This document shows positions 30,702 through 40,286 of a stretch of DNA of 64,000 nucleotides, one piece after another. The stretch is taken from NCBI RefSeq assembly GCF_016008875.1, contig NZ_JADTQG010000014.1, positions 129,065-193,064 on the forward strand, read 5' to 3'. Origin of the DNA: Ectopseudomonas mendocina. Lineage in GTDB: Bacteria > Pseudomonadota > Gammaproteobacteria > Pseudomonadales > Pseudomonadaceae. The notes beneath the pieces are model-generated. The model ran no database searches, was not told where the DNA came from, and worked only from the letters and a program-made list of their open reading frames with translations. Every line of letters begins with the position of its first letter. Position 1 is the first letter of the stretch. A program made the translations under genes and the position numbers.

Positions 30702-31496
30702 ATGTCGAGCACGTTCATCAATCGCCACTGGCATCCCCGCGCCATGCTGGTCTGCCATATCGTGGCCCTCGTGCTGCTCGCCAGCTGGTTGTGGCAGCCC
30801 ACGCGCGAGCTGTGGAACGGCTTCGACCTGTGGCTGTTCAAGCTGCTCAACGACCCGGTACATGCTGGCGGCCTGTGGGCGCATATCTGGGCCATCGGCA
30901 GCATGCGCCCGGTCGACGCCGGGGTCGGCGTGGTGATGCTGGCAGTGATGCTCAAGGCCGACCTGATCTTCACCGGTGTCCAGGTGCGCCGCGCGCTGTT
31001 CGCCTTCCTCGTCGCCCTGACGGTGATGCTGCTGATGCGCGTGCTGTTCGCCGACCTGGTCGAGTACATGGGCTGGCAGCACGCCAGCCCGTCGCTGGTG
31101 GTGGACGGCAGCGCGCGCCTGACGGAAATGTTCCCGGCCTGGGAAGAACGCTGGGACCTGAAGGACAGCGCCAGCCGCAGCTTCCCCGGCGACCACGCTT
31201 CCGTGCTGCTGATCTGGGCCTACTTCATGAGTTTCTTCGCCCGCGGCTGGCGTCTGGCGCTGGTCTGGGCCATTAGCGTGATCGGCATTCTCCCGCGCCT
31301 GGTGGCCGGTGCCCACTGGGGCGCGGACGCCTTCGTTGGCGGCGTGCTCCTCAGCCTGCTGGCCCTGGCCTGGAGCTGCTACACCCCGCTGGGTTATCAC
31401 GCCAGCGAATGGCTGGAGAAGATCACCCTGCCGATCACCTCACGCCTGGCCAAGCTGCCGCTGCTGGGCCGCATGAGCATCGTCAGCGGTCGCTGA
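30702..31496 (+). CDS. PAP2 family membrane phosphatase
   Basis: 264-aa protein with about six transmembrane segments. The acid phosphatase motifs are visible as KDSASRSFPGDHAS (about 166-179; SRSFPGDH part) and RLVAGAHWGADAFVGG (about 205-220). It probably removes phosphate from a lipid such as undecaprenyl pyrophosphate or lipid A at the periplasmic face. The ATG at 30702 follows AAAGGGA. The neighbour hslO is divergent. Confidence 0.82.
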   Translation: MSSTFINRHWHPRAMLVCHIVALVLLASWLWQPTRELWNGFDLWLFKLLNDPVHAGGLWAHIWAIGSMRPVDAGVGVVMLAVMLKADLIFTGVQVRRALFAFLVALTVMLLMRVLFADLVEYMGWQHASPSLVVDGSARLTEMFPAWEERWDLKDSASRSFPGDHASVLLIWAYFMSFFARGWRLALVWAISVIGILPRLVAGAHWGADAFVGGVLLSLLALAWSCYTPLGYHASEWLEKITLPITSRLAKLPLLGRMSIVSGR

Positions 31497-31574
31497 TGGC
31501 CCGGCCTCACTGCCACCCTGGGGGCGTCCGGGTGGTAGTGGGCGATGCGACTACGGGCCTCGGCCCAGCGCCTA

Positions 31575-32208
31575 CCTGTGGGAGCGGACTTGTCCGCGAA
31601 GCTTTCCGGCAGCACCACCATTGCCCCGGTCGACGCCCATGCTGCGTTGACGCTGCTTTTCAGCACAGTCTGAGACAACCGCGCTGCCATATTCGCGGAC
31701 AAGTCCGCTCCCACAAGAGCTCGCTATCCTGGTAGCCCCAACCACTGATCCGGTCGATGGGCATGCTGCGTTGAAGCCGCTCTTCAGCACAACCCGACAA
31801 CCGCGCCGCCATATTCGCGGACAAGTCCGCTCCCACAAGAGCCCGCTATCCTGGTAGTCCCGACACTGATTCGGTCGATGGGCATGCTGCGTTGACGCTG
31901 CTTTTTTACACAGCCCGACAACCGCGCCGCCATATTCGCGGACAAGTCCGCTCCCACAAGAGCCCGCTATCCTGGTAGGCCCGACCACTGATCCGGTCGA
32001 TGGGCAGGCTGCGTTGACGCTGCTTTTCAGCACAGTCTGAGACAACCGCGCCGCCATATTCGCGGACAAGTCCGCTCCCACAAGAGCTCGTTATCCTGGT
32101 AGCCCCGACCACTGATTCGGTCGATGGGCTGCTGCGTTGAAGCCGCTCTTCAGCACAGCCTGACAACCGCGCCGCCATGCTCGCGGACAAGTCCGCTCCC
32201 ACAGCTCT
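31575..32208. repeat. Tandem array, about five units of 121-124 bp, with GCGGACAAGTCCGC core
   Basis: Conserved ATTCGCGGACAAGTCCGCTC starts appear at 31690, 31812, 31933, 32057 and (variant) 32178. One inverse copy, GTGGGAGCGGACTTGTCCGCG, opens the array at 31579. Between cores are conserved linkers TATCCTGGTAG, GGTCGATGGGC and GCTGCGTTGA. The long open frames within are repeats of the unit, not genes. The array fills the gap 31497-32218. Confidence 0.9.
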
Positions 32209-32218
32209 TCCGACGCTG

Positions 32219-32647
32219 CTATTCCTCGTCGGCCCAGGGATGGCGCATGCCACCCTCCTGATGCTCGTTGAACTGGTGGATCTGCCGGCGCTGCTTCTTG
32301 CTCGGCCGGCCATCGGTCTGTACGCCCATAGCGCCGGCCTTGCGCATCGCTGCAGCCTGTTCGCGGCGGGCAATGCTCTCTTCGGTTTCGCGATACAGCA
32401 GCTGCGCCTCGGGCGCGCCACGGCGAACGCTGGAGAGCGCCAGCACGACCACCGTGCGTTCATCGAAGCCGGTGCGCAGTACATACTCGTCGCCGACCTT
32501 CGGCTCCTTGCCCGGCTTGCAGCGGTCGCCGCGGTGATGCACCTTGCCACCTTCTATAGCGGCTTTGGCCAGGGCTCGGGTCTTATAGAAGCGCGCCGCC
32601 CACAGCCATTTATCCAGGCGCACCTTGTCGTCTTCTTTTTCGCTCAT
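32219..32647 (-). CDS. hslR: Ribosome-associated heat-shock protein Hsp15 (S4 domain)
   Basis: 142-aa RNA-binding protein with an S4 domain at about residues 9-60 (VRLDKWLWAARFYKTRALA), then a basic tail (GRPSKKQRRQIHQF). Hsp15 binds stalled 50S subunits that carry nascent chains and helps recycle them. The ATG at 32647 is the usual start; the frame continues upstream to 32728. It is divergent from rimB. Confidence 0.9.
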   Translation of the reverse strand: MSEKEDDKVRLDKWLWAARFYKTRALAKAAIEGGKVHHRGDRCKPGKEPKVGDEYVLRTGFDERTVVVLALSSVRRGAPEAQLLYRETEESIARREQAAAMRKAGAMGVQTDGRPSKKQRRQIHQFNEHQEGGMRHPWADEE

Positions 32648-32760
32648 CTCACACTCTGAAGGGGTTGGGCATTCGCACGCGCGGCGGATGCAGTTGTCAC
32701 ACGACACAACTAGAATGCGCGGAATCATAGGCGTTGTACGCCGCAGGGGACACTCTCACC

Positions 32761-33231
32761 TTGAAGACCTTCGACCAGCTCAGCGTGATCGGCCTGCGTG
32801 AGTGGATCAATCTGCCCGAGCTCGGCATCATCGGCCTGCGCGCCAAGATCGACACTGGCGCCAGCACCTCCAGCCTGCACGCCAGCGATATCCAGCCATT
32901 TCAGCGTGACGGCGAGGACTGGGTGCGCTTCACCGCCTACCTCGGCACCCAGGTGCAGCGCCGTCATCGCTGCGAGGCGCCGCTGGTGTCGGTCAAGCGT
33001 ATCAAGAGTTCCAACGGCCAGGCGCAGAGCCGCTACGTGATCCGTACTAACCTGGCCCTGGGCGATCGCCTGTGGCCGGTGGAATTCACCCTGGCCTGTC
33101 GCAAGACCATGCGTTATCGCGTATTACTCGGTTCCAAGGCGCTGATCACCGGCCAACTGGTGGTCAATCCTGCGCTCAGCTACGTGCAGGACAAACCCTC
33201 ACTCTCCTCTGCCCTTCCAGGTGCCCAATGA
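32761..33231 (+). CDS. rimB: RimB-like retropepsin / ATP-dependent zinc protease family protein
   Basis: 156-aa protein with a retropepsin-like aspartate motif: [13 protein letters not shown] at about 30-42. RimB is the protease partner of RimK and trims glutamate tails added to ribosomal protein S6. The first plausible start is TTG at 32761 (then [10 protein letters not shown], as in family members); the frame opens at 32734. The stop overlaps the rimK ATG. The usual upstream rimA is not seen here; hslR is the divergent neighbour. Confidence 0.85.
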   Translation: MKTFDQLSVIGLREWINLPELGIIGLRAKIDTGASTSSLHASDIQPFQRDGEDWVRFTAYLGTQVQRRHRCEAPLVSVKRIKSSNGQAQSRYVIRTNLALGDRLWPVEFTLACRKTMRYRVLLGSKALITGQLVVNPALSYVQDKPSLSSALPGAQ

Positions 33232-34133
33232 AGATCGCCGTGCTGTCGCGCAACCCGCGTCTGTATTCCACCCGCCGCCTGGTGGAGGCCGGGCAGCAGC
33301 GGGGCCATGAAATGGTGGTGATCGACACCCTGCGCGCCTATATGAATATCGCCAGCCACAAGCCGCAGATCCACTACCGCGGCCAGCCGCTGGAGGGTTT
33401 CGATGCGGTGATCCCGCGCATCGGCGCATCGGTGACCTTCTATGGCTGCGCGGTGTTGCGCCAGTTCGAGATGATGGGCGTCTACCCGCTCAACGAATCA
33501 GTGGCCATCAGCCGCTCGCGCGACAAGCTGCGCGCCCTGCAGCTGCTGTCGCGCAAGGGCATCGGCCTGCCGGTGACCGGCTTCGCCCACTCCCCCGACG
33601 ACATTCCCGACCTGATTCAGATGGTCGGTGGCGCGCCGTTGGTGATCAAGGTGCTGGAAGGCACCCAGGGCATGGGCGTGGTGCTGGCCGAGACGACCAA
33701 GGCCGCCGAGTCGGTGATCGAGGCCTTCCTTGGCCTCAAGCAGGACATCATGGTCCAGGAATACATCCAGGAGGCCGGCGGTGCCGACATCCGCTGCTTC
33801 GTGGTCGGCGACAAGGTGATCGCAGCGATGAAGCGCCAGGCCAAGGCCGGCGAATTTCGCTCCAACCTGCACCGCGGCGGCAGCGCCAGCCTGATCAAGA
33901 TCACCCCGGAAGAACGCATGACCGCGGTGCGCGCGGCCAAGGTGATGGGCCTGAACGTAGCCGGGGTCGACATCCTGCGCTCCAACCACGGGCCGCTGGT
34001 GATGGAGGTCAATTCCTCGCCGGGCCTGGAAGGCATCGAGACCACCACCGCCAAGGACGTCGCCGGCATGATCATCCAGCATCTGGAAAAACACGCCGAG
34101 CCAGGCCAGACCCGCACCAAGGGCCGCGGATGA
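33228..34133 (+). CDS. rimK: Ribosomal protein S6--L-glutamate ligase RimK
   Basis: 301-aa ATP-grasp ligase that adds glutamates to the C-terminus of S6. Segments [13 protein letters not shown] (about 141-153), [15 protein letters not shown] and [14 protein letters not shown] are the ATP- and Mg-binding parts. The length equals the family norm. The ATG at 33228 overlaps the rimB stop, and its stop overlaps the ldcA start by four bases, so rimB-rimK-ldcA is one translation-coupled unit. Confidence 0.95.
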   Translation: MKIAVLSRNPRLYSTRRLVEAGQQRGHEMVVIDTLRAYMNIASHKPQIHYRGQPLEGFDAVIPRIGASVTFYGCAVLRQFEMMGVYPLNESVAISRSRDKLRALQLLSRKGIGLPVTGFAHSPDDIPDLIQMVGGAPLVIKVLEGTQGMGVVLAETTKAAESVIEAFLGLKQDIMVQEYIQEAGGADIRCFVVGDKVIAAMKRQAKAGEFRSNLHRGGSASLIKITPEERMTAVRAAKVMGLNVAGVDILRSNHGPLVMEVNSSPGLEGIETTTAKDVAGMIIQHLEKHAEPGQTRTKGRG

Positions 34134-35026
34134 ATCGAACGTTCGCCGGCCGCCTGGCGCTGATCGCCCCCGCGGCGGCCGTTGCCGAAGACATACTGGA
34201 AGCGACCCTGGCACAGCTCGACGTGCTGGGCGTGCGCTACCACCTGGGCCGGCACGTGCGCGCCCGCCACCGCTACCTCGCCGGTACGCCGGAGCAGCGC
34301 CTGGAGGATCTGCACCAGGCCTTCACCCAGCCCGATATTGCCGCCGTCTGGTGCCTGCGTGGCGGTTACGGCTGCGCGCAACTGGTGGCGGAAATCGATT
34401 GGGCGCTGCTGCGCCAGGCCAGTGCGCGCCCGCTGATCGGCTTCTCCGATCTGTCGATTCTGCTCGAAGCCTTTGCGCAGCAGGGCTTGCCGGCGATTCA
34501 TGGCCCGGTGGCCACGGCGCTCGGCCATCAGATGCTGTCGGCGCCCACCGGCCAGCGTGAACGGCTGGCCTCGATGCAGGTGCTCTGGAGCATGCTCGAG
34601 GGCGAACATCGCCAACTGCCGCTGCGGCATATCAGCGGCCCGCGACACGCCATCGCAGGCGCCCTGCAGGGCGGCAACCTCACGGCCCTGGCCAGCGCCT
34701 GCGGCACAGGCGCCGAAATGCGTCTGGCCGAGGATTCGATCCTGATCCTGGAAGACGTCGGCGAGCCTTACTACCGCCTGGAGCGCAGCTTCTGGCAACT
34801 GCTGCACAGCTTCGCCGGGAGAAAGCCGCGCGCGGTGTGCCTGGGCAGCTTCACCGACTGCCCACGGCGCGGGGTGCATCACAGCCTGGAGCAGATCATC
34901 GGCGAATACCTGGCACCTCTGGGCGTGCCGCTCTATGGCGACCTGCCCAGCGGCCATGGCGACAGTAATTTCTCCTGGCCCTACGGCCAGCATGCGCGGC
35001 TCGGCGACAACAGCCTGAGCTGGTAG
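34130..35026 (+). CDS. ldcA: Muramoyltetrapeptide (LD-) carboxypeptidase
   Basis: 298-aa S66 peptidase. The nucleophile is S106 in [14 protein letters not shown] (about 74-81), [15 protein letters not shown] and the C-terminal HGD segment (about 282-286) supply the remaining family signatures. It cleaves the terminal D-Ala from murein tetrapeptides during cell wall recycling in the cytoplasm. It overlaps rimK by four bases and is convergent with the GGDEF-EAL gene, with six bases between the stops. Confidence 0.9.
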   Translation: MNRTFAGRLALIAPAAAVAEDILEATLAQLDVLGVRYHLGRHVRARHRYLAGTPEQRLEDLHQAFTQPDIAAVWCLRGGYGCAQLVAEIDWALLRQASARPLIGFSDLSILLEAFAQQGLPAIHGPVATALGHQMLSAPTGQRERLASMQVLWSMLEGEHRQLPLRHISGPRHAIAGALQGGNLTALASACGTGAEMRLAEDSILILEDVGEPYYRLERSFWQLLHSFAGRKPRAVCLGSFTDCPRRGVHHSLEQIIGEYLAPLGVPLYGDLPSGHGDSNFSWPYGQHARLGDNSLSW

Positions 35027-35032
35027 CGCAGC

Positions 35033-38000
35033 TCAGCGCTGGCGCGCCTGCATCCAGGCGAGAAACTCGGCCTCCTTCATCGGCCGGCCGAACAGATAGC
35101 CCTGGCCCATCGCGCAACCCTGCTCACGCAGAAATGCCAGCTGGCTGTCCTGCTCGATGCCTTCGGCCACGCATTCCAGATCCAGGTTGCGTGCGATCAT
35201 CAGGATGGTCTGCACCAGCATGCGCCCGCTCGCTGCACCGTCCAGATCGGCGATGAAACTGCGGTCGATCTTCAGCCGGTCCAGCGGCAGACGCTTGAGG
35301 TAGGTGAGCGACGAGTAGCCGGTGCCGAAGTCGTCGATGGCGAAGCGCACACCCTGCGCCTTGAGTCGCTGCATGTTGCCGATGCAGCGTTCGACGTCTT
35401 CGAGCAGCACGCCCTCGGTGATTTCCAGCTCCAGAGCATGCGCCGGTACCCCGTGATCACGCAGGCACTGCTCGACCCGCTCGACGCAGCCGGCCTGGCG
35501 CAACTCGCGCGGGCTGAGATTGACCGCCAGCACCAGCTGCGGCCACTGCGCCTGCCAGCGCGCCAGGACGGCGCAGGCCTGCTCCAGCACCCACCGGCCG
35601 ATGTCCTGGATCAGCCCGGTTTCCTCCGCCAGCGGGATGAACTGATCCGGCGCGATCTCGCCGCGCTCGGGGTGCATCCAGCGCAGCAGCACCTCGGCAC
35701 CGGCCAGCGAGTCATCGGCCAGCATCAACTGCGGCTGGAACACCAGCTGCAACTGTTGGCGGGCAATGGCCTGGCGCAGTTCACCCTGCAACTGCAGGCG
35801 CTGATCGATGGCCGCCTGCATCTCCGGGGCGAAGAAATGCAGGGCGTTGCGCCCGGCGTGCTTGGCCCGATACATGGCGGTGTCAGCCTGCTTGAGAATG
35901 TCCGAGGCATGTTGCAGCCCCATCGGATGCAGGGCGATGCCGATGCTGGCGCTGATCGCCAGCTCATGCCCGTCGATCAGGCAACTGCCCTGCAGCCCGC
36001 GCAACAGCTTTTCCCCCACTGCGGCAGCATGCTCGGCCACCGCCTGCGCCTCGCTGCCCAGGGCTTCGAGCAGCACCACGAACTCGTCTCCACCCAGTCG
36101 CGCCAGGGTGTCCTCGGTGCGCAGCTCGCGGGCCAGGCGCGTGGTCACTTCCACCAGCAGGGCATCGCCGACCAGATGGCCCAGACTGTCGTTGACCGTC
36201 TTGAAATGATCCAGGTCGATGAACAGCAGCGCGCCCAGGCTGCCCTCGCGATTCTCCCGGTCCATGGCATGTTGCAGGCGATCGAGCAGCAGACGGCGAT
36301 TGGGCAGACCGGTCAGCTCGTCGCTGTAGGCCAGGCGCTCGATCTCGCGCTGGTAGCGCTGGCGCTCGGAAATATCGGTGACGCTGGCGCGGATCAACAA
36401 TCCCTCGCCCGGCATGCGCACCAGACGCACCTCGCACGGCAGCTGGCGCCCGGCACTGTCGCGGTGCGTCCACTCGAACACCGGCGCTTCACCGGCCACG
36501 GCCTGGCGCATGAACGCCTTGCCGGCACGGGAGGACAGGCGGCCATCAGCCTGGCGCAACGGGCTGATGCTCTGGATCGACCGGCCGAGCAGCTCTTCGC
36601 GGCGATAACGGAACAGCCGCAGCGCGTTCTCGTTGCACTCGACGATGCCGCCATCGGGGTTGAACAACAGAATCGCCTCGGGCGCATGCTCGACCAGGGT
36701 GCGATAGCGCGCCTCGGCCTGGTGACGTGCGCTGATGTCCTCGACCAGCAGCAGGAATACGCTCTGCCGCCCACTGCTACCACGCACCGCACGCAGGCTG
36801 ACGCGGGTGAACACCACCTGGCCGTCGGCGCGCAGGAAGCGCTTGTCCATCTCGAAACCTTCGCTGTTGCCGAGCAGTACCTGCTCGACACTGGCCTGCT
36901 CGGCCGGCAGATCGTCCGGGTGCGAGAGTTGCTGCCAGCTGCTGGCCAGCACTTCATCGCGGCTGCGCCCAAGAATGCTGCACAGTTTCTGATTGATCTC
37001 TTCCCAGCCGAAACTCTGGCTGGTCAGCGCCATGCCGATCAGCGGCGCCTCGAAGAACAGACGCAGGCGCTCGTCGCGCTCGCGCAGCTGCGACTCGGTG
37101 CGCTTGCGCTCGCTGATGTCCTGCACCACGCCGTAGATGCGCATCAGGCTGCCATCCTCATCGCGCTCGGCCATGCCGCGCACGCGTACCAGGCGCCCGC
37201 CGAGGCGCGCCGCAAGATGCAGTTCGAGGTCGATCTCGTCGAGTCCGCCCAGCGCAGCCTGCAGGGTCTGCATTATCAGCGCCTGGCTCGGCGTGTCGAA
37301 GTAGTGCAGCGCCTGCTCGAAACGGGGTGGCCCCAGGTGGATGTCACGCTCGACGATGCGGTAGCAGCCATCACTCCAGAACATGCTGTAGTCGCCGACT
37401 TCGAGCACCCAGCCACCGAGGTTGGCGATGTCTTCGGTCTGGCTGAACAGGTGACTCTGGCGCAGCAGCTGCGAGCGCTGCTGCTCGACCTTGGCTGCCA
37501 GCTCCACGCGCTCGGTGACATCGTGCTGCAGACCGACGAAATGACTGATGCCCTGCTCGTCGCGCATCGGCGCCAGTACCACCTCGTTCCAGAACGGTCG
37601 GCCGTCCTTGCGATAGTTGCGCACCACGGCATGGCCGCTGCGGCCCTCGCGCAGGGCGGCGCGCAAGGGTTGCAGCTCCAGCTGGGTGCGATCCCTGCCG
37701 AGCAGGAAACGGCAATTGCGCCCCAGCACCTCTTCGGCGTGATAACCGGTTATCTGGCTGAACGCAGCATTGCAGTAGACCAGCGGCAGATCGGCCTGGC
37801 GCGCGTCGGCGATAGTCACGCCCAACGGGCTGGCCTCCATCGCCAGGTTGGCCCGGGCCAGTTGCTCCTGCATCTGCGCGCTGCGCGCCAGCGCCTGGCG
37901 CAGGTCACTGAGCGCACGCCCCACCACCAGCGTGGCGCCCATCAGCAGCAGAACGACGAAATGCAGCTGATCGCGCTGCAGATCCAACTCGGTGAAACTT

Positions 38001-38797
38001 GAACTGCCGCGCCAGAGCGGCAATGGCAGGGTGACAACGAACACCAGCAGCACGCCATACAACGCCCCCGCGAAAGCGTGACGCAATGCCAGTACCAGCG
38101 TACAGAGCCCCAGCAGCGGCAAGGCGAGCTGGGCCGGCAGGCTGGCACCGAGCAGCATCAACGCCAGAAATACGCCCAACGCCAGCGGCCAGCCACCGGG
38201 CCAGCGGCTGATCGGCAGCGCAGGAGCGGTGACGTGGCTTCGCTCGCGCAGCCAGCCGCGACTGCGCAGCAGCGGCGTGCCGAAGGTCAACAAGGGAGCC
38301 GTCAGCGCCAGCAGGTTGATGGTGTCGCTCAACCACACCGTCAGGCTCGCCCGTGCCCACTGATCGCCGACCTGAAAGCCGGTAAGCCAGAGGTTGCTCT
38401 GCAGCCAGAGGGCCACCAGGGTGGCCGGCATCAGCACGGCGAAGGCGAGGAATCGCAGCACATCGCTCAGGCGCCCCAGGGCCGGGTCGAACGACTGGCG
38501 CCGCAACAACCCCCAACCCAGGGCCACCGCGGCGGTTTCCGGCAGCGCATAGAGCGGAGCCCACTGCCAGGGCAGGTCCCAAAGCGGCACGCTGAGCAGG
38601 GCGTTGAGGTAAAGCGCCGGCAGCACGCGCGGCCCCCACCACAGGCAGAATGCCAGGCCGAGCACCATGGGCAGGTAGCACAGCGCTATCCCGTCGTTCA
38701 GACGGGTCGCCAGGGAAATCCAGGTTGCCAGGTGGAAGATCGGCAGCGGTAGCCACCAGGTCCAGCTGGGCAAGCGGTCGGGGAAGGCGGCGGGCAT
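35033..38797 (-). CDS. MASE1-PAS-GGDEF-EAL cyclic-di-GMP sensor protein
   Basis: 1254-aa membrane protein. Residues about 1-280 hold a MASE1-like multi-helix sensor; about 310-800 hold PAS/PAC repeats (four recognisable, each ending in an SDISE-type segment); then a GGDEF domain with intact RLGGDEF and an RTED inhibitory site five residues before it; then an EAL domain with EVLLRW in place of EALLRW and DDFGTGYSSL. Both catalytic sites look usable, so it may make and/or break c-di-GMP. The start at 38797 is favoured by the usual length; a further ATG is at 38857. Confidence 0.88.
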   Translation of the reverse strand: MPAAFPDRLPSWTWWLPLPIFHLATWISLATRLNDGIALCYLPMVLGLAFCLWWGPRVLPALYLNALLSVPLWDLPWQWAPLYALPETAAVALGWGLLRRQSFDPALGRLSDVLRFLAFAVLMPATLVALWLQSNLWLTGFQVGDQWARASLTVWLSDTINLLALTAPLLTFGTPLLRSRGWLRERSHVTAPALPISRWPGGWPLALGVFLALMLLGASLPAQLALPLLGLCTLVLALRHAFAGALYGVLLVFVVTLPLPLWRGSSSFTELDLQRDQLHFVVLLLMGATLVVGRALSDLRQALARSAQMQEQLARANLAMEASPLGVTIADARQADLPLVYCNAAFSQITGYHAEEVLGRNCRFLLGRDRTQLELQPLRAALREGRSGHAVVRNYRKDGRPFWNEVVLAPMRDEQGISHFVGLQHDVTERVELAAKVEQQRSQLLRQSHLFSQTEDIANLGGWVLEVGDYSMFWSDGCYRIVERDIHLGPPRFEQALHYFDTPSQALIMQTLQAALGGLDEIDLELHLAARLGGRLVRVRGMAERDEDGSLMRIYGVVQDISERKRTESQLRERDERLRLFFEAPLIGMALTSQSFGWEEINQKLCSILGRSRDEVLASSWQQLSHPDDLPAEQASVEQVLLGNSEGFEMDKRFLRADGQVVFTRVSLRAVRGSSGRQSVFLLLVEDISARHQAEARYRTLVEHAPEAILLFNPDGGIVECNENALRLFRYRREELLGRSIQSISPLRQADGRLSSRAGKAFMRQAVAGEAPVFEWTHRDSAGRQLPCEVRLVRMPGEGLLIRASVTDISERQRYQREIERLAYSDELTGLPNRRLLLDRLQHAMDRENREGSLGALLFIDLDHFKTVNDSLGHLVGDALLVEVTTRLARELRTEDTLARLGGDEFVVLLEALGSEAQAVAEHAAAVGEKLLRGLQGSCLIDGHELAISASIGIALHPMGLQHASDILKQADTAMYRAKHAGRNALHFFAPEMQAAIDQRLQLQGELRQAIARQQLQLVFQPQLMLADDSLAGAEVLLRWMHPERGEIAPDQFIPLAEETGLIQDIGRWVLEQACAVLARWQAQWPQLVLAVNLSPRELRQAGCVERVEQCLRDHGVPAHALELEITEGVLLEDVERCIGNMQRLKAQGVRFAIDDFGTGYSSLTYLKRLPLDRLKIDRSFIADLDGAASGRMLVQTILMIARNLDLECVAEGIEQDSQLAFLREQGCAMGQGYLFGRPMKEAEFLAWMQARQR

Positions 38798-38893
38798 GCA
38801 GGCCTCGAAGTGATGCGCTGGCACAGCATAGCCCAGCGCCAAAGCGCTTGGCAGCATATTGCCAGCACTTGGGCGCCGCGAGTGGACGGCCGG

Positions 38894-40210
38894 TTACACC
38901 GCGTCGCGCGGCAACAACAGCCCCAGCGGCAACCGCACCCGCGCCTCCAGGCCGCCGCCACTGCGGTTGCGCAGCTCGACGCTGCCGCCGTGCAGCGCCG
39001 CGATGCGCTTGACGATGGCCAGGCCCAGGCCGGTGCCGCGCCCGCCACGGGCACGATCACCGCGAATGAAGGGATTGAAGATGCTGTCCAGCTCGGCCGG
39101 ATCGATACCATTGCCACGGTCCAGCACGCTCAATACCACATAGGGCGCGCTGTGATCACCGGCCAGGCTGGCGACCACCTCGACGGCATCACCACCGCCA
39201 TGGTTGAGCGCGTTTTCCACAAGGTTGGTGAGCAGGCGCTTGGTCGATACCCGGCGCAGCGGAAACGGTGGAATGGCTTCAAGGCACAGGCGCACGCGCT
39301 CGCTGCCCTGGTTGTAGGGCGCCAGGGTTTCGCGCACCAGCTCGGGGAAGTCGGCCTCCTCCACCGGCTCGTCGCGGCCGTCGCGGATGAAGGCGAGGAA
39401 CTGATCGAGGATGGCGTCCATGTCCTCGATATCGCGCACCATGTCCTCGGTCAGCTCGGAATCGTTGTCCATGAACTCCAGCGCCAGACGCAGGCGCGTC
39501 AGCGGCGTGCGCAGATCATGGGAGACGCCGGCCAGCATCAGCTCGCGCTCGCGGCCGGCCTGCTCGACGTCCTCGGCCATCTGGTTGAAGGCGCGGTACA
39601 CCTCGGTCATTTCACTCGGCGTATCGCTCACCGGCAGGCGCACGCTGCGCCCCTGGCCGAGCTGGCGGGCGGCGAAGACCAGGCGCTTGAGCGGCGCATT
39701 GAGCTGACGCACGAAGATCCAGGCCGCGGCAGTGGACAGCAGGCCAATGCCGAGGAACCAGCCAAGCACGCTCCAGATTCGCTGGCCACGCAGCGGGTGC
39801 GGATACATCGGCACCCGCACCCAGCCGTCGCCGAGACTTGGTGCATGCACCCAGAGCGCCGGTGGAGTGGTCGCTCGCACGTGGGTTTCGGTATCGGGGC
39901 CGAGCTCGGTCTGCATCTGCCGCTGGAAGATTTCGCTGTAGGGCCAGTGCTGCTCGCTGGCCGGCACTTTGTCGCGCGGGATGCGCTTGAGCCCGGCGGC
40001 CTGGGCGATATGGTCGCGGTCATCGGGGTTGGCCGCCCAGTAGGCCCGCAAGGTAAGCGCCGCACCGTGGCTGTACTGGCGGTCGACCAGCACGTCCTCG
40101 TTCATCATCAGGTACACCAGCGTCAGTGCCTTAGAGAACAGCACGACGACGAGCACCAGCCAGAGGGTGCGGGCGAAGAAGCTTTGCGGGAACCAGTAAG
40201 GGGCTTTCAT
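38894..40210 (-). CDS. envZ: EnvZ-type sensor histidine kinase (AmgS)
   Basis: 438-aa inner-membrane kinase. One helix is at about 11-35, a periplasmic loop spans 36-145, a second helix is at about 147-168, then HAMP, the H-box AGVSHDLRTPLTRL with H231, and the ATPase boxes NLVENALNHGG, DRGNGI and GRGTGLGLAIV. The pair lies next to tex, as AmgS/AmgR of P. aeruginosa do; those control an envelope stress response linked to aminoglycoside tolerance. It is 76 bp downstream of the regulator gene. Confidence 0.92.
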   Translation of the reverse strand: MKAPYWFPQSFFARTLWLVLVVVLFSKALTLVYLMMNEDVLVDRQYSHGAALTLRAYWAANPDDRDHIAQAAGLKRIPRDKVPASEQHWPYSEIFQRQMQTELGPDTETHVRATTPPALWVHAPSLGDGWVRVPMYPHPLRGQRIWSVLGWFLGIGLLSTAAAWIFVRQLNAPLKRLVFAARQLGQGRSVRLPVSDTPSEMTEVYRAFNQMAEDVEQAGRERELMLAGVSHDLRTPLTRLRLALEFMDNDSELTEDMVRDIEDMDAILDQFLAFIRDGRDEPVEEADFPELVRETLAPYNQGSERVRLCLEAIPPFPLRRVSTKRLLTNLVENALNHGGGDAVEVVASLAGDHSAPYVVLSVLDRGNGIDPAELDSIFNPFIRGDRARGGRGTGLGLAIVKRIAALHGGSVELRNRSGGGLEARVRLPLGLLLPRDAV

Positions 40211-40221
40211 CAGCGCAGAAC

Positions 40222-40284
40222 CGTAGGAGCGAGCTCTGCTCGCGAAAACGTGGCTTCAATTCGCGAGCTGAGCTCGCTCCTACG
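40222..40284. repeat. Inverted repeat CGTAGGAGCGAGCTCTGCTCGCGAA
   Basis: Arm 40222-40246 faces a near-exact inverse arm at 40260-40284. It sits between the ompR and envZ genes of one operon, so it may reduce or stabilise the transcript of the second gene. It belongs to the GTAGGAGCGG family that forms the array at 27278. Confidence 0.8.
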
Positions 40285-40286
40285 CG

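Noticed and set aside
27278..32208. The two arrays as possible CRISPR arrays
   Set aside because: The units are 100-124 bp, linkers are conserved along with the cores, the cores are palindromic and no cas gene is near.
31572..32550. Open frames with repeated peptides such as CGSGLVREYGGAVV
   Set aside because: They translate the 122-bp tandem array and run into hslR; the periodic peptide comes from the DNA repeat.
35438..38002. Long plus-strand open frame opposite the GGDEF-EAL gene
   Set aside because: Antisense shadow; the minus strand has clear GGDEF and EAL motifs over the whole span.
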